Assembly (NCBI RefSeq): GCF_000317675.1
Contig: NC_019776.1
Span: 496,001 to 560,000 of the forward strand
Direction: 5' to 3'
Origin: Cyanobacterium aponinum PCC 10605
GTDB taxonomy: Bacteria > Cyanobacteriota > Cyanobacteriia > Cyanobacteriales > Cyanobacteriaceae
DNA length: 64,000 nucleotides
Shown here: one piece after another, positions 53,984 through 64,000 of the stretch
How positions within the stretch are numbered: position 1 is the stretch's first letter
Layout of the letters: the number at the start of each line of letters is the position of its first letter
Made by a program: the position numbers and the translations under genes
Notes under the pieces: generated by a model
Seen by the model: the letters and a program-made list of their open reading frames with translations, nothing else
Database searches by the model: none
What the model was told of the DNA's origin: nothing

Positions 53984-56113
53984 TTATTCAACCCTTGATT
54001 TTTCTAAAAAATAAGGTACTTTTTCTGATTCTAAAGCAGGAGAAAAGAATAAACCCTGCATCCTGTCGCAACCAATGCTCGATAAAATATCTTTCTGATT
54101 TTCAGTGCTAACCCCTTCTATAACTAAATCTACATTTAAAAATTGAGCTAAATCAACCCCACAACTTATTAATTTTTCTTCTCCTGAATTGCCCTCTAAA
54201 TTTTTAATCAAACGAGGAGAAGTTTTCAAGGTATTTACTTTTATTTTCTCCCTCATAAAAGCAAAAAATGTCTGAATATCTGGACTAAATAAACCATAGT
54301 TTAAAGAACTATTACTAAGTATATTTAAACGCTCAATAATGAAATTCTCTTCAACCAAACTATTATCCAACACAATTTCTAATTCTACAGAAGGAAACTG
54401 GTTTTCAGGAGTAATTAACTCACTAACTTTATCAATGACATTATCTTTCATTAGAGTTGATAAGAGAACTTTTAAACTTATTTTGAGGTCAAAAGTTTGT
54501 CTATCTTCCATCCATGAATTATAATCTTTTAGTATTTGTTCCAATGACCACAATAATAAATCTTCATCATAATTGGATTCTTGAACTTTTAATAAAATAT
54601 CTAATTCTTGCAAATCTGTTTTTTCTTCTACAAAATTAATTGTTGCATTAAAACCACTTAAAATTTCTGTTTTTGCGCTGACTATAGGAGAATACTTTAA
54701 GACAAATTTATTACTACTAATTACATCGTTCATTAACATGAAATTTTTATTTTTGATAGTTATTGTCTTAGCTATATTTTCTGTAAAAAATTGACAATTG
54801 CTATTACCATATTCATAACTGCTTTCTAAAGCTATATTAGTATTTTTTATTAGCTCATGAAAATTTTTGCCATCTTGAGGATGAATAGTGACACCTAAAT
54901 TAACATTTAAAATAATTGAATTTCCATTAATTGTTATAGGTTGTTTTAAATCAGTTAAAATTTGCTCAATAATAGTATTAACCTGAGATTCATTGATGAT
55001 TTCCTCTTTTAAAATAATGAATTCATCCGCAGATATTTGACATAAACAATCAATAGAAGAAAGATGTTTTTTAATTATAAAAATTAAGTTTTCTAATAAC
55101 TTACTTACAATTTCTTGAGAAAAATAATTACTGATATTATCCCATTGATTAACTTTTATTTTGATTAAGGCAATATTACTTTCTTTTAAACTATTAAAAC
55201 CTAAAGACCATGCTAATTGTTTTTCTAATAAATTCTTATTTCCTAAATTGGTACTCAAATTATGAGAACTTTGATAACGCAAAGCATCTTCTAACTTCTG
55301 TAAATTACTATTATTTTCAACGGATACTAAAATACATTTTTGTTCTTGATAATTAATCGGAACACTTTTCACTAAAACATTGATTAGTTTTTTCTCTTTT
55401 CCTTGATGAATTGAATATCTACAACTCTTAACATTATTTTGAGCTAAAGTTGATAAATCATGGTTAATTATTTCCTTTTCACAACAATCTAATTCTTCCA
55501 ATTTTAAGCCAATTATTTCTGAACTTAAATAGCCCAACATTTGAGCATAATTCTGATTTACTTTAACAATCTCAGATGATTCTAAATTAACAATAAATAC
55601 ACCCTGAGAAATAAGCTCTAAAATAGCAAAATTTTCATCGGTAAAAGCACTAAATATGCTTAAATCTGACATCTCTGAATTATATACTTTTTCAGCAAAA
55701 ATTGATTCATAGTCAGGGTAAGCAATACTATAAAAAGTCTTTGATTGAAGGTTGACAATATCATATTTTGCTTTAACATCTATTCCACCAAAAAAGATAA
55801 TATCTCCCGGATTTAGCTTTGCACAAAAACATTTTTTACCGTTGACATAAATACCATTGGTGCTTCTTCTTCCGAAAAAATCTCCATCCATTAACCAAAA
55901 AACATTTTCCGATCGCTCTGAATCCACTAAACTTTGATAATTTACTCTAATAATATGTGCATGATTACGAGAAATAACTCGATGATGACAGAAAAAAGTA
56001 TTAGTAGAATTTCGCCCAATGGAATAGTTATCTTTATCTAGGAAAAAAGTTTTTTTCCAACTGCCACACTCAACTGCTAAAATGTGTTTAATATAATTTT
56101 GATTAATCTTCAT
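53984..56113 (-). CDS. FHA-PAS-GGDEF-EAL protein with degenerate catalytic sites
   Basis: The 709 residues start with an FHA domain (about 20-115: GRNST, ISRNHAHI, RRSTNGIYVNGK), then a PAS domain (about 160-280), a GGDEF domain (about 290-445) and an EAL domain (about 450-705). The cyclase motif reads SADEF in place of GGDEF, and the phosphodiesterase motif reads SGFNA in place of E-x-L; the EVE/ITE and KxD positions are also altered. The end keeps VIEGVSTENQ and RMQGLFFSPAL. It should be inactive and could instead bind c-di-GMP or partner proteins. Phosphothreonine input through FHA is suggested. Confidence 0.85.
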   Translation of the reverse strand: MKINQNYIKHILAVECGSWKKTFFLDKDNYSIGRNSTNTFFCHHRVISRNHAHIIRVNYQSLVDSERSENVFWLMDGDFFGRRSTNGIYVNGKKCFCAKLNPGDIIFFGGIDVKAKYDIVNLQSKTFYSIAYPDYESIFAEKVYNSEMSDLSIFSAFTDENFAILELISQGVFIVNLESSEIVKVNQNYAQMLGYLSSEIIGLKLEELDCCEKEIINHDLSTLAQNNVKSCRYSIHQGKEKKLINVLVKSVPINYQEQKCILVSVENNSNLQKLEDALRYQSSHNLSTNLGNKNLLEKQLAWSLGFNSLKESNIALIKIKVNQWDNISNYFSQEIVSKLLENLIFIIKKHLSSIDCLCQISADEFIILKEEIINESQVNTIIEQILTDLKQPITINGNSIILNVNLGVTIHPQDGKNFHELIKNTNIALESSYEYGNSNCQFFTENIAKTITIKNKNFMLMNDVISSNKFVLKYSPIVSAKTEILSGFNATINFVEEKTDLQELDILLKVQESNYDEDLLLWSLEQILKDYNSWMEDRQTFDLKISLKVLLSTLMKDNVIDKVSELITPENQFPSVELEIVLDNSLVEENFIIERLNILSNSSLNYGLFSPDIQTFFAFMREKIKVNTLKTSPRLIKNLEGNSGEEKLISCGVDLAQFLNVDLVIEGVSTENQKDILSSIGCDRMQGLFFSPALESEKVPYFLEKSRVE

Positions 56114-56582
56114 TAACTGTTTTTACCTTTCTTTTGAATTAAGTTTTAAAAGAATATAGCTTGTTTATAATTAATATTTTTTTCAGAATTAGTAAAGAAA
56201 AATATTTATAACTATTATGAGAAATTTTAGCTGATTTAATTGTTAATCAGACAACTTATATAATAATTTCATTTGATTCATAATATTTTGTTGGAAGATG
56301 GAAATTAAAAGTTAAAAAGTTAGAAGCGACTGGGCTTAATCATTTAAGGATTTTCAATAATTGATTATTACAAATGATTGACGAACGCTATATAATAAGT
56401 GACAGTAAAATAGTACTGAAAGTAAAGGCTAACCATTGTAGTTATTATGTTGATAGCTAATTGCTTAAAAAATATAAAAACCCAAGTAAGCACAGTATAT
56501 CTTCATATCAAGATATTTGGTTATTTTCACTTTCTCCATTATATTATTAGAAAATATAGTAATTATCAATTATTATTAAATT
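56114..56582. other. 470 bp gap upstream of ureA
   Basis: The region is very AT-rich. An inverted repeat ATATCTT-CATATC-AAGATAT (56497-56516) lies 67 bp before the ureA start and could be an operator or hairpin. GTA-N6-TAC at 56405-56416 resembles an NtcA site but has the wrong spacing (N8 is required). I saw no ORF. Confidence 0.4.
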
Positions 56583-56885
56583 ATGGAATTATCACCTCAA
56601 GAAAAGGATAAATTGTTAATTTTTACTGCGGGTTTATTGGCAGAGAGAAGAAAAGCAAAAGGTTTAAAACTAAATTATCCTGAAGCTGTTGCCTATATTT
56701 CTGCGGCTATTTTAGAAGGTGCAAGGGAAGGGCTCACAGTGGCAGAGTTGATGAGTTACGGGCGTACTTTATTAACTAAAAATGATGTAATGGAGGGTAT
56801 CTCAGAAATGGTGGAAGAAGTTCAAGTAGAGGCTACTTTTCCTGATGGTACAAAATTAGTAACTGTTCATCACCCGATTAATTAA
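56583..56885 (+). CDS. ureA: Urease gamma subunit
   Basis: This 100-residue protein begins [20 protein letters not shown] and has [21 protein letters not shown] and [18 protein letters not shown]: the full UreA. Urease splits urea to ammonia and CO2. UreB and UreC are not in the window, so urease genes are scattered, as in several cyanobacteria. UreE follows 224 bp downstream after a dispersed repeat. Confidence 0.96.
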   Translation: MELSPQEKDKLLIFTAGLLAERRKAKGLKLNYPEAVAYISAAILEGAREGLTVAELMSYGRTLLTKNDVMEGISEMVEEVQVEATFPDGTKLVTVHHPIN

Positions 56886-56887
56886 TT

Positions 56888-57063
56888 TGGCTCTATCACT
56901 TCTCGTCGTGTAAATTATTGGTTAAAGTAGGGAAGAGGCAAAAAACAAAAAGCAAAAGGCGATTATTCAATAATAATTGATAAACTTTCAGTTTTTATTT
57001 TACTATAAACACTATTCAATAAAGGTTATAGAAGTCCTGTTTCTCTTAATTTATCATAACCAC
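56888..57063 (+). repeat. Dispersed repeat, TGGCTCTATCAC family, second full copy
   Basis: It begins TGGCTCTATCACTTCTCGTC three bases after the ureA stop and ends with the same GGTTATAGAAGTCCTGTTTC to ATAACCAC block as 15881-16068. It fills nearly the whole space between ureA and ureE. Confidence 0.75.
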
Positions 57064-57109
57064 ACTCTGAACAGTCATTAATTTTGGTCTATTACTATAA
57101 TTTAGAGAG

Positions 57110-57562
57110 ATGATTATTCTGACTAAAAAAAGTAAATTTTTTCTTCGTAATAAGGTGAATTTAGAAATATATTTAACAGCAGAAGAAAGAACAAAAGTTA
57201 AACAAAAAATACGGGTTGATACGATTAGTGAAAATGAAAATAAATATATTAAATTAAATTTAGAAAGGGGAAATGTGCTGATGGAAGGAGATATATTAAC
57301 TAATGATGATGAGAGTTTTTTTGTCGAGATAAAAGCAAAATTAGAACCCGTTATCACAGTGAAGGCATTGGATACATTAAATTTGCTAAAAGCGGCTTAT
57401 CATCTAGGAAATCGTCATGTTAGTTTAGAAATTAATAGTGATTATTTACGTTTTTCTCCTAATCATGTTTTAGAATCTATGTTATCTAAATTAGGGGTTA
57501 GTTTTTGTCAGGAAACTGCACCTTTTTATCCGGAATTGGGGGCTTATAAACATGAAAAGTAA
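57110..57562 (+). CDS. ureE: Urease accessory protein UreE (nickel carrier)
   Basis: This 150-residue UreE has an N-terminal peptide-binding-like domain (1-75) and a C-terminal metal-binding domain with LKAAYHLGNRHVSLEI, which contains the conserved His that binds nickel, and MLSKLGVSFCQETAPFYPELGAY. The His-rich tail of enterobacterial UreE is absent, as usual in cyanobacteria. The start is an ATG after GAGAG. Confidence 0.9.
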   Translation: MIILTKKSKFFLRNKVNLEIYLTAEERTKVKQKIRVDTISENENKYIKLNLERGNVLMEGDILTNDDESFFVEIKAKLEPVITVKALDTLNLLKAAYHLGNRHVSLEINSDYLRFSPNHVLESMLSKLGVSFCQETAPFYPELGAYKHEK

Positions 57563-57642
57563 AAAGGGCAAGGGGCAAAGGAAAAATGAAGAATTAAGAA
57601 TTAGTTTTCCCTCTCACCCTCTTCTCTCATCTCCCTTTCTCT

Positions 57643-58524
57643 CTACTCATTATCTTTGGTGGTAAATAATTGCAGGGAAACTAAAATTAAAGCTACTAGC
57701 AGGAGAATTGTGGTAGTGGCAGAAGCGTAGCCGAAATTAAATTGGCGGAAAGCTAATTCGTAAATATAAAAAGCTAAAATATTCGTGGAATTAGAGGGGC
57801 CTCCTCCTGTCATTATGTAAACTTGTTCAAAGGATTTCAGGGTAAAAATAGTTGTAGTAATAGTCGCAAAAATAAGGGTTGGTTTTAAGGCGGGTAAGGT
57901 AATGTACCATATTTTTGCCCAAAAATTTGCACCGTCTAATTCGGCGGCTTCATAGCGATTTTGAGGAATTATTTGTAATCCTGCAAGAAAAACGACTAAG
58001 TTAAAACCTATTTGTCGCCATGTGCTAAAAAGAATAAGTACGGGCATAGCCCAAAATGTGCTATTTAACCAATTGATGGGATAAAAATTAAGTTTTAATA
58101 ATATTTGATTAATAGTGCCATTATTTTGAAATAACCAACGAAATCCTAATCCCATAGCGACTAAAGATGTTATGGAGGGAAGAAAGTAAGCTGTGCGGAA
58201 AAATCCTTTTAAAGGTAAATTTTGATTGAGTAATATCGCTAAAAATAAAGGAATAATTAAACTGGGAATAATAGTAAAAATTGAGAAGTAAATTGTATTA
58301 AAAATAATTTGAGAAAAATCTGGATCTATTAATAGTTTTCGATAATTTTTGAGTCCAATCCAACTAATTTGAATTATATTACCATCAGTAAAACTTAAGT
58401 AAAATACCATTAAAATAGGTATGAATAAAAAAATAGTTAATAGGGTTAAGGCTGGTGTTAAAAATAACCAAGGTTTCCAATTTAATTGAGTGATTAAGTT
58501 TATCTTTTTTGTTTGATTATTCAC
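57643..58524 (-). CDS. Sugar ABC transporter permease (MalF/UgpA type)
   Basis: This 293-residue inner-membrane permease starts at a GTG and has six membrane helices. The EAA loop EAAELDGANFWAKIWYITLPAL docks with the ATPase. The family carries oligosaccharides, glycerol-phosphate or, in cyanobacteria, the osmolyte glucosylglycerol (GgtC). With ggpS and stpA in the window a GgtC role is possible but unproven. The partner permease, binding protein and ATPase are not adjacent, so this is a solitary subunit gene. Confidence 0.85.
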   Translation of the reverse strand: MNNQTKKINLITQLNWKPWLFLTPALTLLTIFLFIPILMVFYLSFTDGNIIQISWIGLKNYRKLLIDPDFSQIIFNTIYFSIFTIIPSLIIPLFLAILLNQNLPLKGFFRTAYFLPSITSLVAMGLGFRWLFQNNGTINQILLKLNFYPINWLNSTFWAMPVLILFSTWRQIGFNLVVFLAGLQIIPQNRYEAAELDGANFWAKIWYITLPALKPTLIFATITTTIFTLKSFEQVYIMTGGGPSNSTNILAFYIYELAFRQFNFGYASATTTILLLVALILVSLQLFTTKDNE

Positions 58525-58569
58525 ACTTAACTTTTAGGTTATATTTTATTTTTTTAGTTTACAGTAATT

Positions 58570-58615
58570 AACCTTCGTTCGGTTTAAGAATATCGGATAA
58601 GATGAGGTTATGAGG
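58570..58615 (-). repeat. Terminal fragment of the AACCTCAGTT repeat family
   Basis: AACCTTCGTTCGGTTTAAGA followed by ATATCGGATAAG matches the right terminus of the MITE-like family (as in 19143 and 9087). The rest of the element is not evident. Confidence 0.55.
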
Positions 58616-58711
58616 GGAGAGGGAGAAATCTAGGGTTTTTTCAAAGTCAGGGCAAAATTATCTTGCCCTCACCCCCAACCCCTCTCCCACAGTAGAGGGG
58701 AGCGTTTTTTC

Positions 58712-61700
58712 TTATTTCTGGTTTTGAAATTTATCCAATATTTGTTTTAAAGCGTCTATTTGTAAAGGTTTCGCTATATAGTCATTCATTCCTGCTTCTA
58801 AGCAAATGGTGCGATCGCGTTCCATAGCGTTAGCTGTCATCGCTACGATATACGGTTGTTGGGTAAGATGAGAGCGAATCCAACGAGTGACTTGTAAACC
58901 GTCCATTTCAGGCATTTGTATATCCATAAAAATCAGATCGTAATTTGTTTTTTGCACTGCTTCAATTACTTCTAAACCGTTATTAACAATATCTCCTTGA
59001 TAACCTAATTTTTTCAGAGTTAAAGAGGCTACTTTTTGATTAGCTTTGTTATCTTCAGCTAAGAGAATTAAATATTGAGGAAGAGTGGTGATGGTTTCAA
59101 AAGAATTAATCTGACTAAGGGAAGTATTTTTTTCTATCTCCACCAAAGGAAGAACTATCGTAAAATAAAATGTAGGGCCTTGCCCTTCTTCCGACTCAAC
59201 CCACATTGTACCGCCCATTATTTCTACTAGACGTTTACTAATGGCTAATCCTAATCCTGTACCGCCATATTTTCGAGATGTGGAAGCATCTACTTGAGAA
59301 AAAGCCTTAAATAAACGATCGCGTTTTTTTGGAGGAATTCCGATACCTGTATCTTGAACTGCAAACTGTATTTTATAATTATTTTTTTCTTGTTTTTGCC
59401 CTTCTATATAAACAGCTACAGAACCTTTATCCGTAAATTTAAGAGCATTTCCAATTAAATTAATAAGTATTTGCTTAATTCTGATAAAATCTCCGAGAAA
59501 GTTTTTAGGAATATAATTAGGATATTTGTAGGTAAGTTTTATTTTCTTTTCTTGGGCTTGAAAACTAAATAAATCGATAGCACTTTGGATGTATTCTTCT
59601 AAATTAAAAGGTTTCTTTTCTAACTCTAATTTTCCTGATTCAATCTTAGAAAAATCTAAAATATCATTGATAATCACCAAGAGACTTTCACCACTATGAC
59701 GGATAGTTTTAACAAAGTCGAATTGCTCAGAATTAAGAGGTGTGTCTGCTAATAAATTTGTCATGCCAATAACCCCATTCATAGGAGTGCGAATTTCATG
59801 ACTCATAATCGCTAAAAAATCACTTTTTGCCTGATTGGCTAACTCGGCTTCCTGTTTTGCCTTTTGCAATTCCTTATTTTTGAGCGCCAGTTGTTGTAGT
59901 CTTTGTTTTTCCCTTTGCAATAATTCCCCTTGGGCAATGGCTATTCCTAATTGGGCGGCAACCGCTTCTAAAAGTTCGATTTCTTCTTTACTCCAAATAT
60001 GAATGCGATCGCAGTGATGTAAACCTATGCTACCATTAATTTTACCCTGATAAAAAGTACCACAAGCAAGAAGAGATTTTAGTTGCATTTTAGCGACAAT
60101 TTCTTTTTCCCTTTCATTGGTGAATAAGGGATGATTTTCGATATTATCTATAGGAATCGCTTTTTCCCTCTCCAAAACTAATTCCATGTAGGGGTTATTA
60201 ATCACAGGAATTTCTACATTTAAACAAGAAGGATATTTTCCTAGAATATACTCAGAAACACACCTCATAGTTTTTGGTTGCTTTTCTGCACTTCCTGACT
60301 CACAGGTAAAAATCAGAGTCTGATCTACTCCAAACGCCTTACATATCTCCTCTGCCGCCGTCAAAAATATTTCTTCCGAGTTTAAACTACGTCTGATTCT
60401 GTCGGTTAACCTTGTCAATAAAATACTTTTTTGCAACTGCTTTTGTAATTCTTTTTCAATACGAACGCGATCGCCTATATTAGTACAAGAACCGATATAA
60501 CCCAAAAAATTACTATCATTATCATAGCGAGGCACGCCCACATCTAAAAACCAAGAATACTCCCCATCATAACGACGCAAACGATACTCCATTTGAAAAG
60601 GAAAATGTCCTTCAAAAGAAGAGTAATAAACTTCCTTACATTTATCTTTATCTTCTGGATGTACATTATCTAACCAACCAGTATCAATTTCCTCGGCTAA
60701 AGTTTTACCTGTAAACTCCAACCAAGTTTTATTAACATAAGTGCAATTACCATCTTTGCCAGATAACCAAATTAATACAGGTGCATTATCTGCCATCATT
60801 TGAAACCTTTTTTCACTTTCTCTCAAGGCATTTTCTACTTCCTGTTTTTTTGTAACATCATTAGCAACAACCAAAAAGACTGATTTACCTTCCTGTTTAA
60901 CTAATTGCATATTCACCTCTACAGGGTAATCACTACCATCTTTGCGGCGATGAATAGTTTGAAACTGTATGTTTTCTTTTTTTCCCGTTAATAAAGGTTG
61001 AAGCAATTCGATAAAATTTTCCTTCTCATACTCTGGTTTAATCTCCAATGGAGTCATAGTTTGCAACGTTTCCTTCTCGTAGCCAATATTTTGTAAGGCA
61101 GTAGAATTGGCATATTGGAATTTTAAATCATCTGCGGAGAAAACGTAAATTTCATTTAAACTAACTTCCAGAAAATAAGCTAATTCCCTGATTTGAGCTT
61201 CCATGGCTCTTTTTTCACTAACATCCCTTAAAATCACTGTTAAGATAACTTCTTTTTCATCAGTTATCAATTTAGAAATAGAAGCCTCTGCGGGAAATTC
61301 ACTACCATCCCGACGACGGGCAAAAACTAATCGTTGTTTTCTTTCCCCCATTTCTCGACAAATTGGAATTTTTGATTGGGATTGAAATTCATCCACATGG
61401 TGACGGTGGATAGTGATAAAACGTGTTGGGATTAATATATCTAGGGGTTTTCCCATTACCTCATCAGGAGTATATTGAAATAATTTTGATGCCCCTTGAT
61501 TAAACATAATTATTTCTTGTTGAGGATTAATGGAGATAATGGCATCATTAGCCACGTTTAAAATTCCTGCAAGGGTTTTTTCTGTTTTTTGTAAGTTGAC
61601 TTGAGTTTGTTTAGATTTAATTAACTCTTGTTGATATTTATCATTAATTTTTTGCAATTCTGCTGTGCGTTTAGTGACTTTAACTTCTAAATTTTGTCTG

Positions 61701-63136
61701 GCTTCTTGCAGTTGTTGTAAGAGAGTGGCTTGTTGAATTCCTATACCTAATTGTACTGACAATTGTTCTAAAAATTCGATTTCTCCTCCTTGCCATTGCC
61801 GAGGTTGATGACAATTATGGACAATTAATAATCCCCAAAGACTACTATTAACTATTAAAGGGGTAATTAGACAGGCTTTAACCCCAAATCTACTTATTAG
61901 TCGATGATAGCAAGAATCGATCGCTTCTTCATCAATATCATTAATAACTTTTGTTTTCCATAAATTGCCCGATTGTAAAAATTCTTGTCTCAAACACTCA
62001 TCATCGAGGGAATAATTTGCTAAGGAGAAGGAATTATTTTTTAATGCTTCTACAGTGATATGATTATGGTTGCCTTCTAAATGATAAATAATAACCCTCT
62101 CCGTATCGAGGAGAGATAAAACCTCATCAACGGCAGTTTGTAAAATGGTTTTCAAATTTAAAGAGGTGCGAATTCTCAGGGCAATATCAGAAATTAACTT
62201 TCCCCTCCTCTCGGCTGATTGTAAATTTTGCTTTTGTTGGCTTAATAATTCCTTTAATAATTGAGTTTTTTCTGTTTGTAAAACTTCAACTTGTTTTTCT
62301 AAAACTTTAATAACTCCCTGTAATTCTCTGGGATCTATTCCCTCTAAAATGCTACTTTGAGTAATAATGCCCTGTAAATCTCCCTCATCATCCACCACCA
62401 CTAAACGACGAAAACCATACTCTGACATTATTAAATGGGCATCCCATAAGGATTTTTCTTTTTTTATCATCGTTAGAGGTTGTGTCATAACTTCCTCGGC
62501 ACTAATCTGAGTAATATTAATACCTAAAGCCTGATAACGCACAATATCTCTTTCGGTAATAATCCCCAAGGGTTTTACTGTATTTTTGTTTATCTCTTCA
62601 GCAATGACGATGCAACTGATAACATTACGTGCCATAATGTGAACTAAATCAATTACTTTTTGCTGAGGGTAGCCACAAATAATATTGCGACGCATTACAT
62701 CATAAACATAACGATGCTTGAGTAAATCCAGAGGTTGCAAACCGCTACGGATACTTTCAGGGGTAACTATACCTAAAACTTCTCGATTATGGTTAACAAT
62801 GGGTAAGTGACGAATATTATATTGACGAAAAACATCAATTAAATCTGTTATATTACCTAACTTATCCACAGAAAAGGTAATTAAATCCCTTGTCATTACT
62901 TCAGCGACAACCAATTTTTCTAAAGGCAACTGTTGGGAGGATATTTTAACTATATCTCTTTCCGTAACTAAGCCGACTAATCTTTCTTGATTAATTACTA
63001 CAACACAACTTAATCCCTGATTTTGTCTATCTTTGTGACTATTACTTAATAGTTTAATCACATCGAGCAAAGAAGTATCTAAGGCAACCCGAAGAAAGTT
63101 ATAGTTAATAGGGTGGTTTTGTGACAGGGAAAACAT
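58712..63136 (-). CDS. Hybrid sensor kinase with four CBS domains, GAFs, PAS repeats and receiver
   Basis: The 1474 residues comprise two CBS pairs (1-280), a coiled coil, GAF1 (about 315-475), three PAS domains (about 525-905), GAF2 (about 925-1075), HisKA with phosphoacceptor His1113 in [15 protein letters not shown], HATPase ([36 protein letters not shown]) and a receiver with phosphoacceptor Asp1405 in [13 protein letters not shown]. No membrane helix is visible. CBS pairs bind adenine nucleotides, so energy state is a likely input; the first GAF and PAS units may sense light or redox, but no bilin-binding Cys is evident. It is a stand-alone gene divergent from the photolyase-related gene. 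Confidence 0.92.
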   Translation of the reverse strand: MFSLSQNHPINYNFLRVALDTSLLDVIKLLSNSHKDRQNQGLSCVVVINQERLVGLVTERDIVKISSQQLPLEKLVVAEVMTRDLITFSVDKLGNITDLIDVFRQYNIRHLPIVNHNREVLGIVTPESIRSGLQPLDLLKHRYVYDVMRRNIICGYPQQKVIDLVHIMARNVISCIVIAEEINKNTVKPLGIITERDIVRYQALGINITQISAEEVMTQPLTMIKKEKSLWDAHLIMSEYGFRRLVVVDDEGDLQGIITQSSILEGIDPRELQGVIKVLEKQVEVLQTEKTQLLKELLSQQKQNLQSAERRGKLISDIALRIRTSLNLKTILQTAVDEVLSLLDTERVIIYHLEGNHNHITVEALKNNSFSLANYSLDDECLRQEFLQSGNLWKTKVINDIDEEAIDSCYHRLISRFGVKACLITPLIVNSSLWGLLIVHNCHQPRQWQGGEIEFLEQLSVQLGIGIQQATLLQQLQEARQNLEVKVTKRTAELQKINDKYQQELIKSKQTQVNLQKTEKTLAGILNVANDAIISINPQQEIIMFNQGASKLFQYTPDEVMGKPLDILIPTRFITIHRHHVDEFQSQSKIPICREMGERKQRLVFARRRDGSEFPAEASISKLITDEKEVILTVILRDVSEKRAMEAQIRELAYFLEVSLNEIYVFSADDLKFQYANSTALQNIGYEKETLQTMTPLEIKPEYEKENFIELLQPLLTGKKENIQFQTIHRRKDGSDYPVEVNMQLVKQEGKSVFLVVANDVTKKQEVENALRESEKRFQMMADNAPVLIWLSGKDGNCTYVNKTWLEFTGKTLAEEIDTGWLDNVHPEDKDKCKEVYYSSFEGHFPFQMEYRLRRYDGEYSWFLDVGVPRYDNDSNFLGYIGSCTNIGDRVRIEKELQKQLQKSILLTRLTDRIRRSLNSEEIFLTAAEEICKAFGVDQTLIFTCESGSAEKQPKTMRCVSEYILGKYPSCLNVEIPVINNPYMELVLEREKAIPIDNIENHPLFTNEREKEIVAKMQLKSLLACGTFYQGKINGSIGLHHCDRIHIWSKEEIELLEAVAAQLGIAIAQGELLQREKQRLQQLALKNKELQKAKQEAELANQAKSDFLAIMSHEIRTPMNGVIGMTNLLADTPLNSEQFDFVKTIRHSGESLLVIINDILDFSKIESGKLELEKKPFNLEEYIQSAIDLFSFQAQEKKIKLTYKYPNYIPKNFLGDFIRIKQILINLIGNALKFTDKGSVAVYIEGQKQEKNNYKIQFAVQDTGIGIPPKKRDRLFKAFSQVDASTSRKYGGTGLGLAISKRLVEIMGGTMWVESEEGQGPTFYFTIVLPLVEIEKNTSLSQINSFETITTLPQYLILLAEDNKANQKVASLTLKKLGYQGDIVNNGLEVIEAVQKTNYDLIFMDIQMPEMDGLQVTRWIRSHLTQQPYIVAMTANAMERDRTICLEAGMNDYIAKPLQIDALKQILDKFQNQK

Positions 63137-63277
63137 AAATCGAATCTCTAATTCATGTCAATATATTATTAACTTACCTTAAAAATAGATTCGATCGAGC
63201 AGTATCACTAAAGGTGATCGTAATAATTACACCTTTTATCATTAAAATAAAATTATAGAAAATTTCTCATAAAAATT

Positions 63278-64000
63278 ATGACTATTGGTGTTTGGATTTT
63301 AGGGGATCAACTGATTGAAAATCATCCTATTTTAGCGGAATTAGAAGCTAACAAAAAAGAAGTAATAGTTATTTTAATTGAATCACTAAATCATATCAAA
63401 AAAAGAAATTATCATCAACAAAAACTAATCTTTATTTGGTCAGCAATGCGTCATTATGCTGAAGAATTAAGGATAAATAATTGGCAAATAAATTATCAAA
63501 TAGTCGAAAATTTTGATGAAGGTTTATTTAATACAATTCAAAAATATAGTCTCACAGAAATCAGAACAATAACTCCGTGCGATCGCACCTTTTTACAATC
63601 AATTAAAAACCTAAAATTAAACTGTGAAGTAAAACTGTATCCTAACCCAAATTTTCTATGGCAACCAGAAGAATTTAAACAATGGGCAGATAAAAGAAAA
63701 AGGTTAATTCTTGAAGATTTTTACAGAGAAAGTAGAAAAAGATGGCAAATATTATTAACAGAAAATAATCAACCAGTAGGTGGAAAATGGAACTTAGATA
63801 AAGAAAATAGAAAACCTCCTAAAAATAACTTATCCCCTCCTCAACCTCTGGTATTTAAGCTGGATAATATAACAAAAAAAGTAATAGAAAAAGTTAACAA
63901 GCTAGACATAAAAACCTATGGTAATAGTGATAAATTTAACTGGGCAGTGACAAGAAAAGATGCTTTAAAAGTATTAGATAATTTCATTAATTATCGTTTA
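63278..64000 (+). CDS. Cryptochrome/photolyase-related protein (PhrB/FeS-BCP type), C-terminus beyond the right edge
   Basis: The gene starts at the ATG at 63278 and reads MTIGVWILGDQLIENHPIL; 241 codons are visible and open to the edge. WILGDQL, the long FIWSAMRHYAEEL helix, and PNPNFLWQPEEFKQWADKRKR, then FYRESRKRW and GGKWNLDKENRKP match the deoxyribodipyrimidine photolyase-related group (bacterial cryptochromes with an Fe-S cluster and a lumazine antenna). The C-terminal FAD and cluster-binding region is off the window. Likely a (6-4) photolyase. Confidence 0.88.
   Translation, partial: MTIGVWILGDQLIENHPILAELEANKKEVIVILIESLNHIKKRNYHQQKLIFIWSAMRHYAEELRINNWQINYQIVENFDEGLFNTIQKYSLTEIRTITPCDRTFLQSIKNLKLNCEVKLYPNPNFLWQPEEFKQWADKRKRLILEDFYRESRKRWQILLTENNQPVGGKWNLDKENRKPPKNNLSPPQPLVFKLDNITKKVIEKVNKLDIKTYGNSDKFNWAVTRKDALKVLDNFINYRL

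Noticed and set aside
56405-56416. Candidate NtcA site upstream of ureA (GTA-N6-TAC)
   Set aside because: NtcA needs GTA-N8-TAC; the spacing is two bases short.
1-64000. tRNA, rRNA or riboswitch genes
   Set aside because: I looked for T-loop GTTCGA contexts and for cobalamin or TPP leader motifs and found none in non-coding DNA; a covariance search would be needed to be sure.

Overview
The window is chromosomal DNA from a low-GC unicellular cyanobacterium. The evidence is the density of HIP1 octamers (GCGATCGC) inside genes, a split-intein dnaE N-half, a CURT1/CAAD thylakoid-curvature protein, the glucosylglycerol genes ggpS and stpA, and many short heptanucleotide repeats between genes. ggpS plus stpA points to a moderately salt-tolerant strain. 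A Cyanobacterium/Geminocystis-like genus is my inference from AT-richness and gene content; it is not proven by the sequence. No rRNA, tRNA or CRISPR array was recognised.

Layout. 0-15.5 kb is mostly housekeeping: a GntR-type regulator cut by the left edge, CurT, signal peptidase I, a PhoH ATPase, an FHA protein, 6-phosphogluconolactonase, a decayed DinG-like helicase, CobL, a Nudix hydrolase, an AI-2E-type membrane protein, a response regulator paired with a tiny membrane protein, LipA, NadC, a DUF4258/DUF2283 pair, an aminotransferase and thioredoxin. At 16.2-18.2 kb lies a DndD-type ATPase without its usual Dnd partners. GloB and a membrane diguanylate cyclase follow. 21.8-26.9 kb is the str operon on the minus strand (rpsL-rpsG-fusA-tuf-rpsJ). 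27.5-32.3 kb has ggpS and, convergent, stpA, with two Uma2 proteins between them, then an IscA-type protein and a mannose-6-phosphate-isomerase-type cupin. LepA follows.

34.5-44.2 kb looks like an accessory block: an orphan ribbon-helix-helix protein, a GAF histidine kinase, a tight three-gene operon of two large dynamin-like GTPases and a two-helix membrane protein, an EVE-domain protein and an MNT/HEPN toxin-antitoxin pair. The dynamin trio is the best candidate in the window for a defence or membrane-repair system that is little described. 44.4-47 kb is DnaE-N ending in an N-intein; glgP is convergent to it. 49.8-58.5 kb carries a third Uma2 protein, a BcsA-like glycosyltransferase without partners, a PHP phosphoesterase, a relic IS630-type transposase, an FHA-PAS-GGDEF-EAL protein with decayed active sites, ureA and ureE split by a dispersed repeat, and a lone MalF-like permease. 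The right end has a 1474-residue CBS/GAF/PAS hybrid kinase and the start of a photolyase-related gene.

Intergenic DNA is unusually repeat-rich. I see a 209-268 bp MITE-like family with ends AACCTGAGTT/AACTGAGGTT, a separate 167 bp element with near-perfect inverted ends and a target duplication nested in another repeat, a 176-188 bp family starting TGGCTCTATCAC, and scattered 7-mer STRR tracts.
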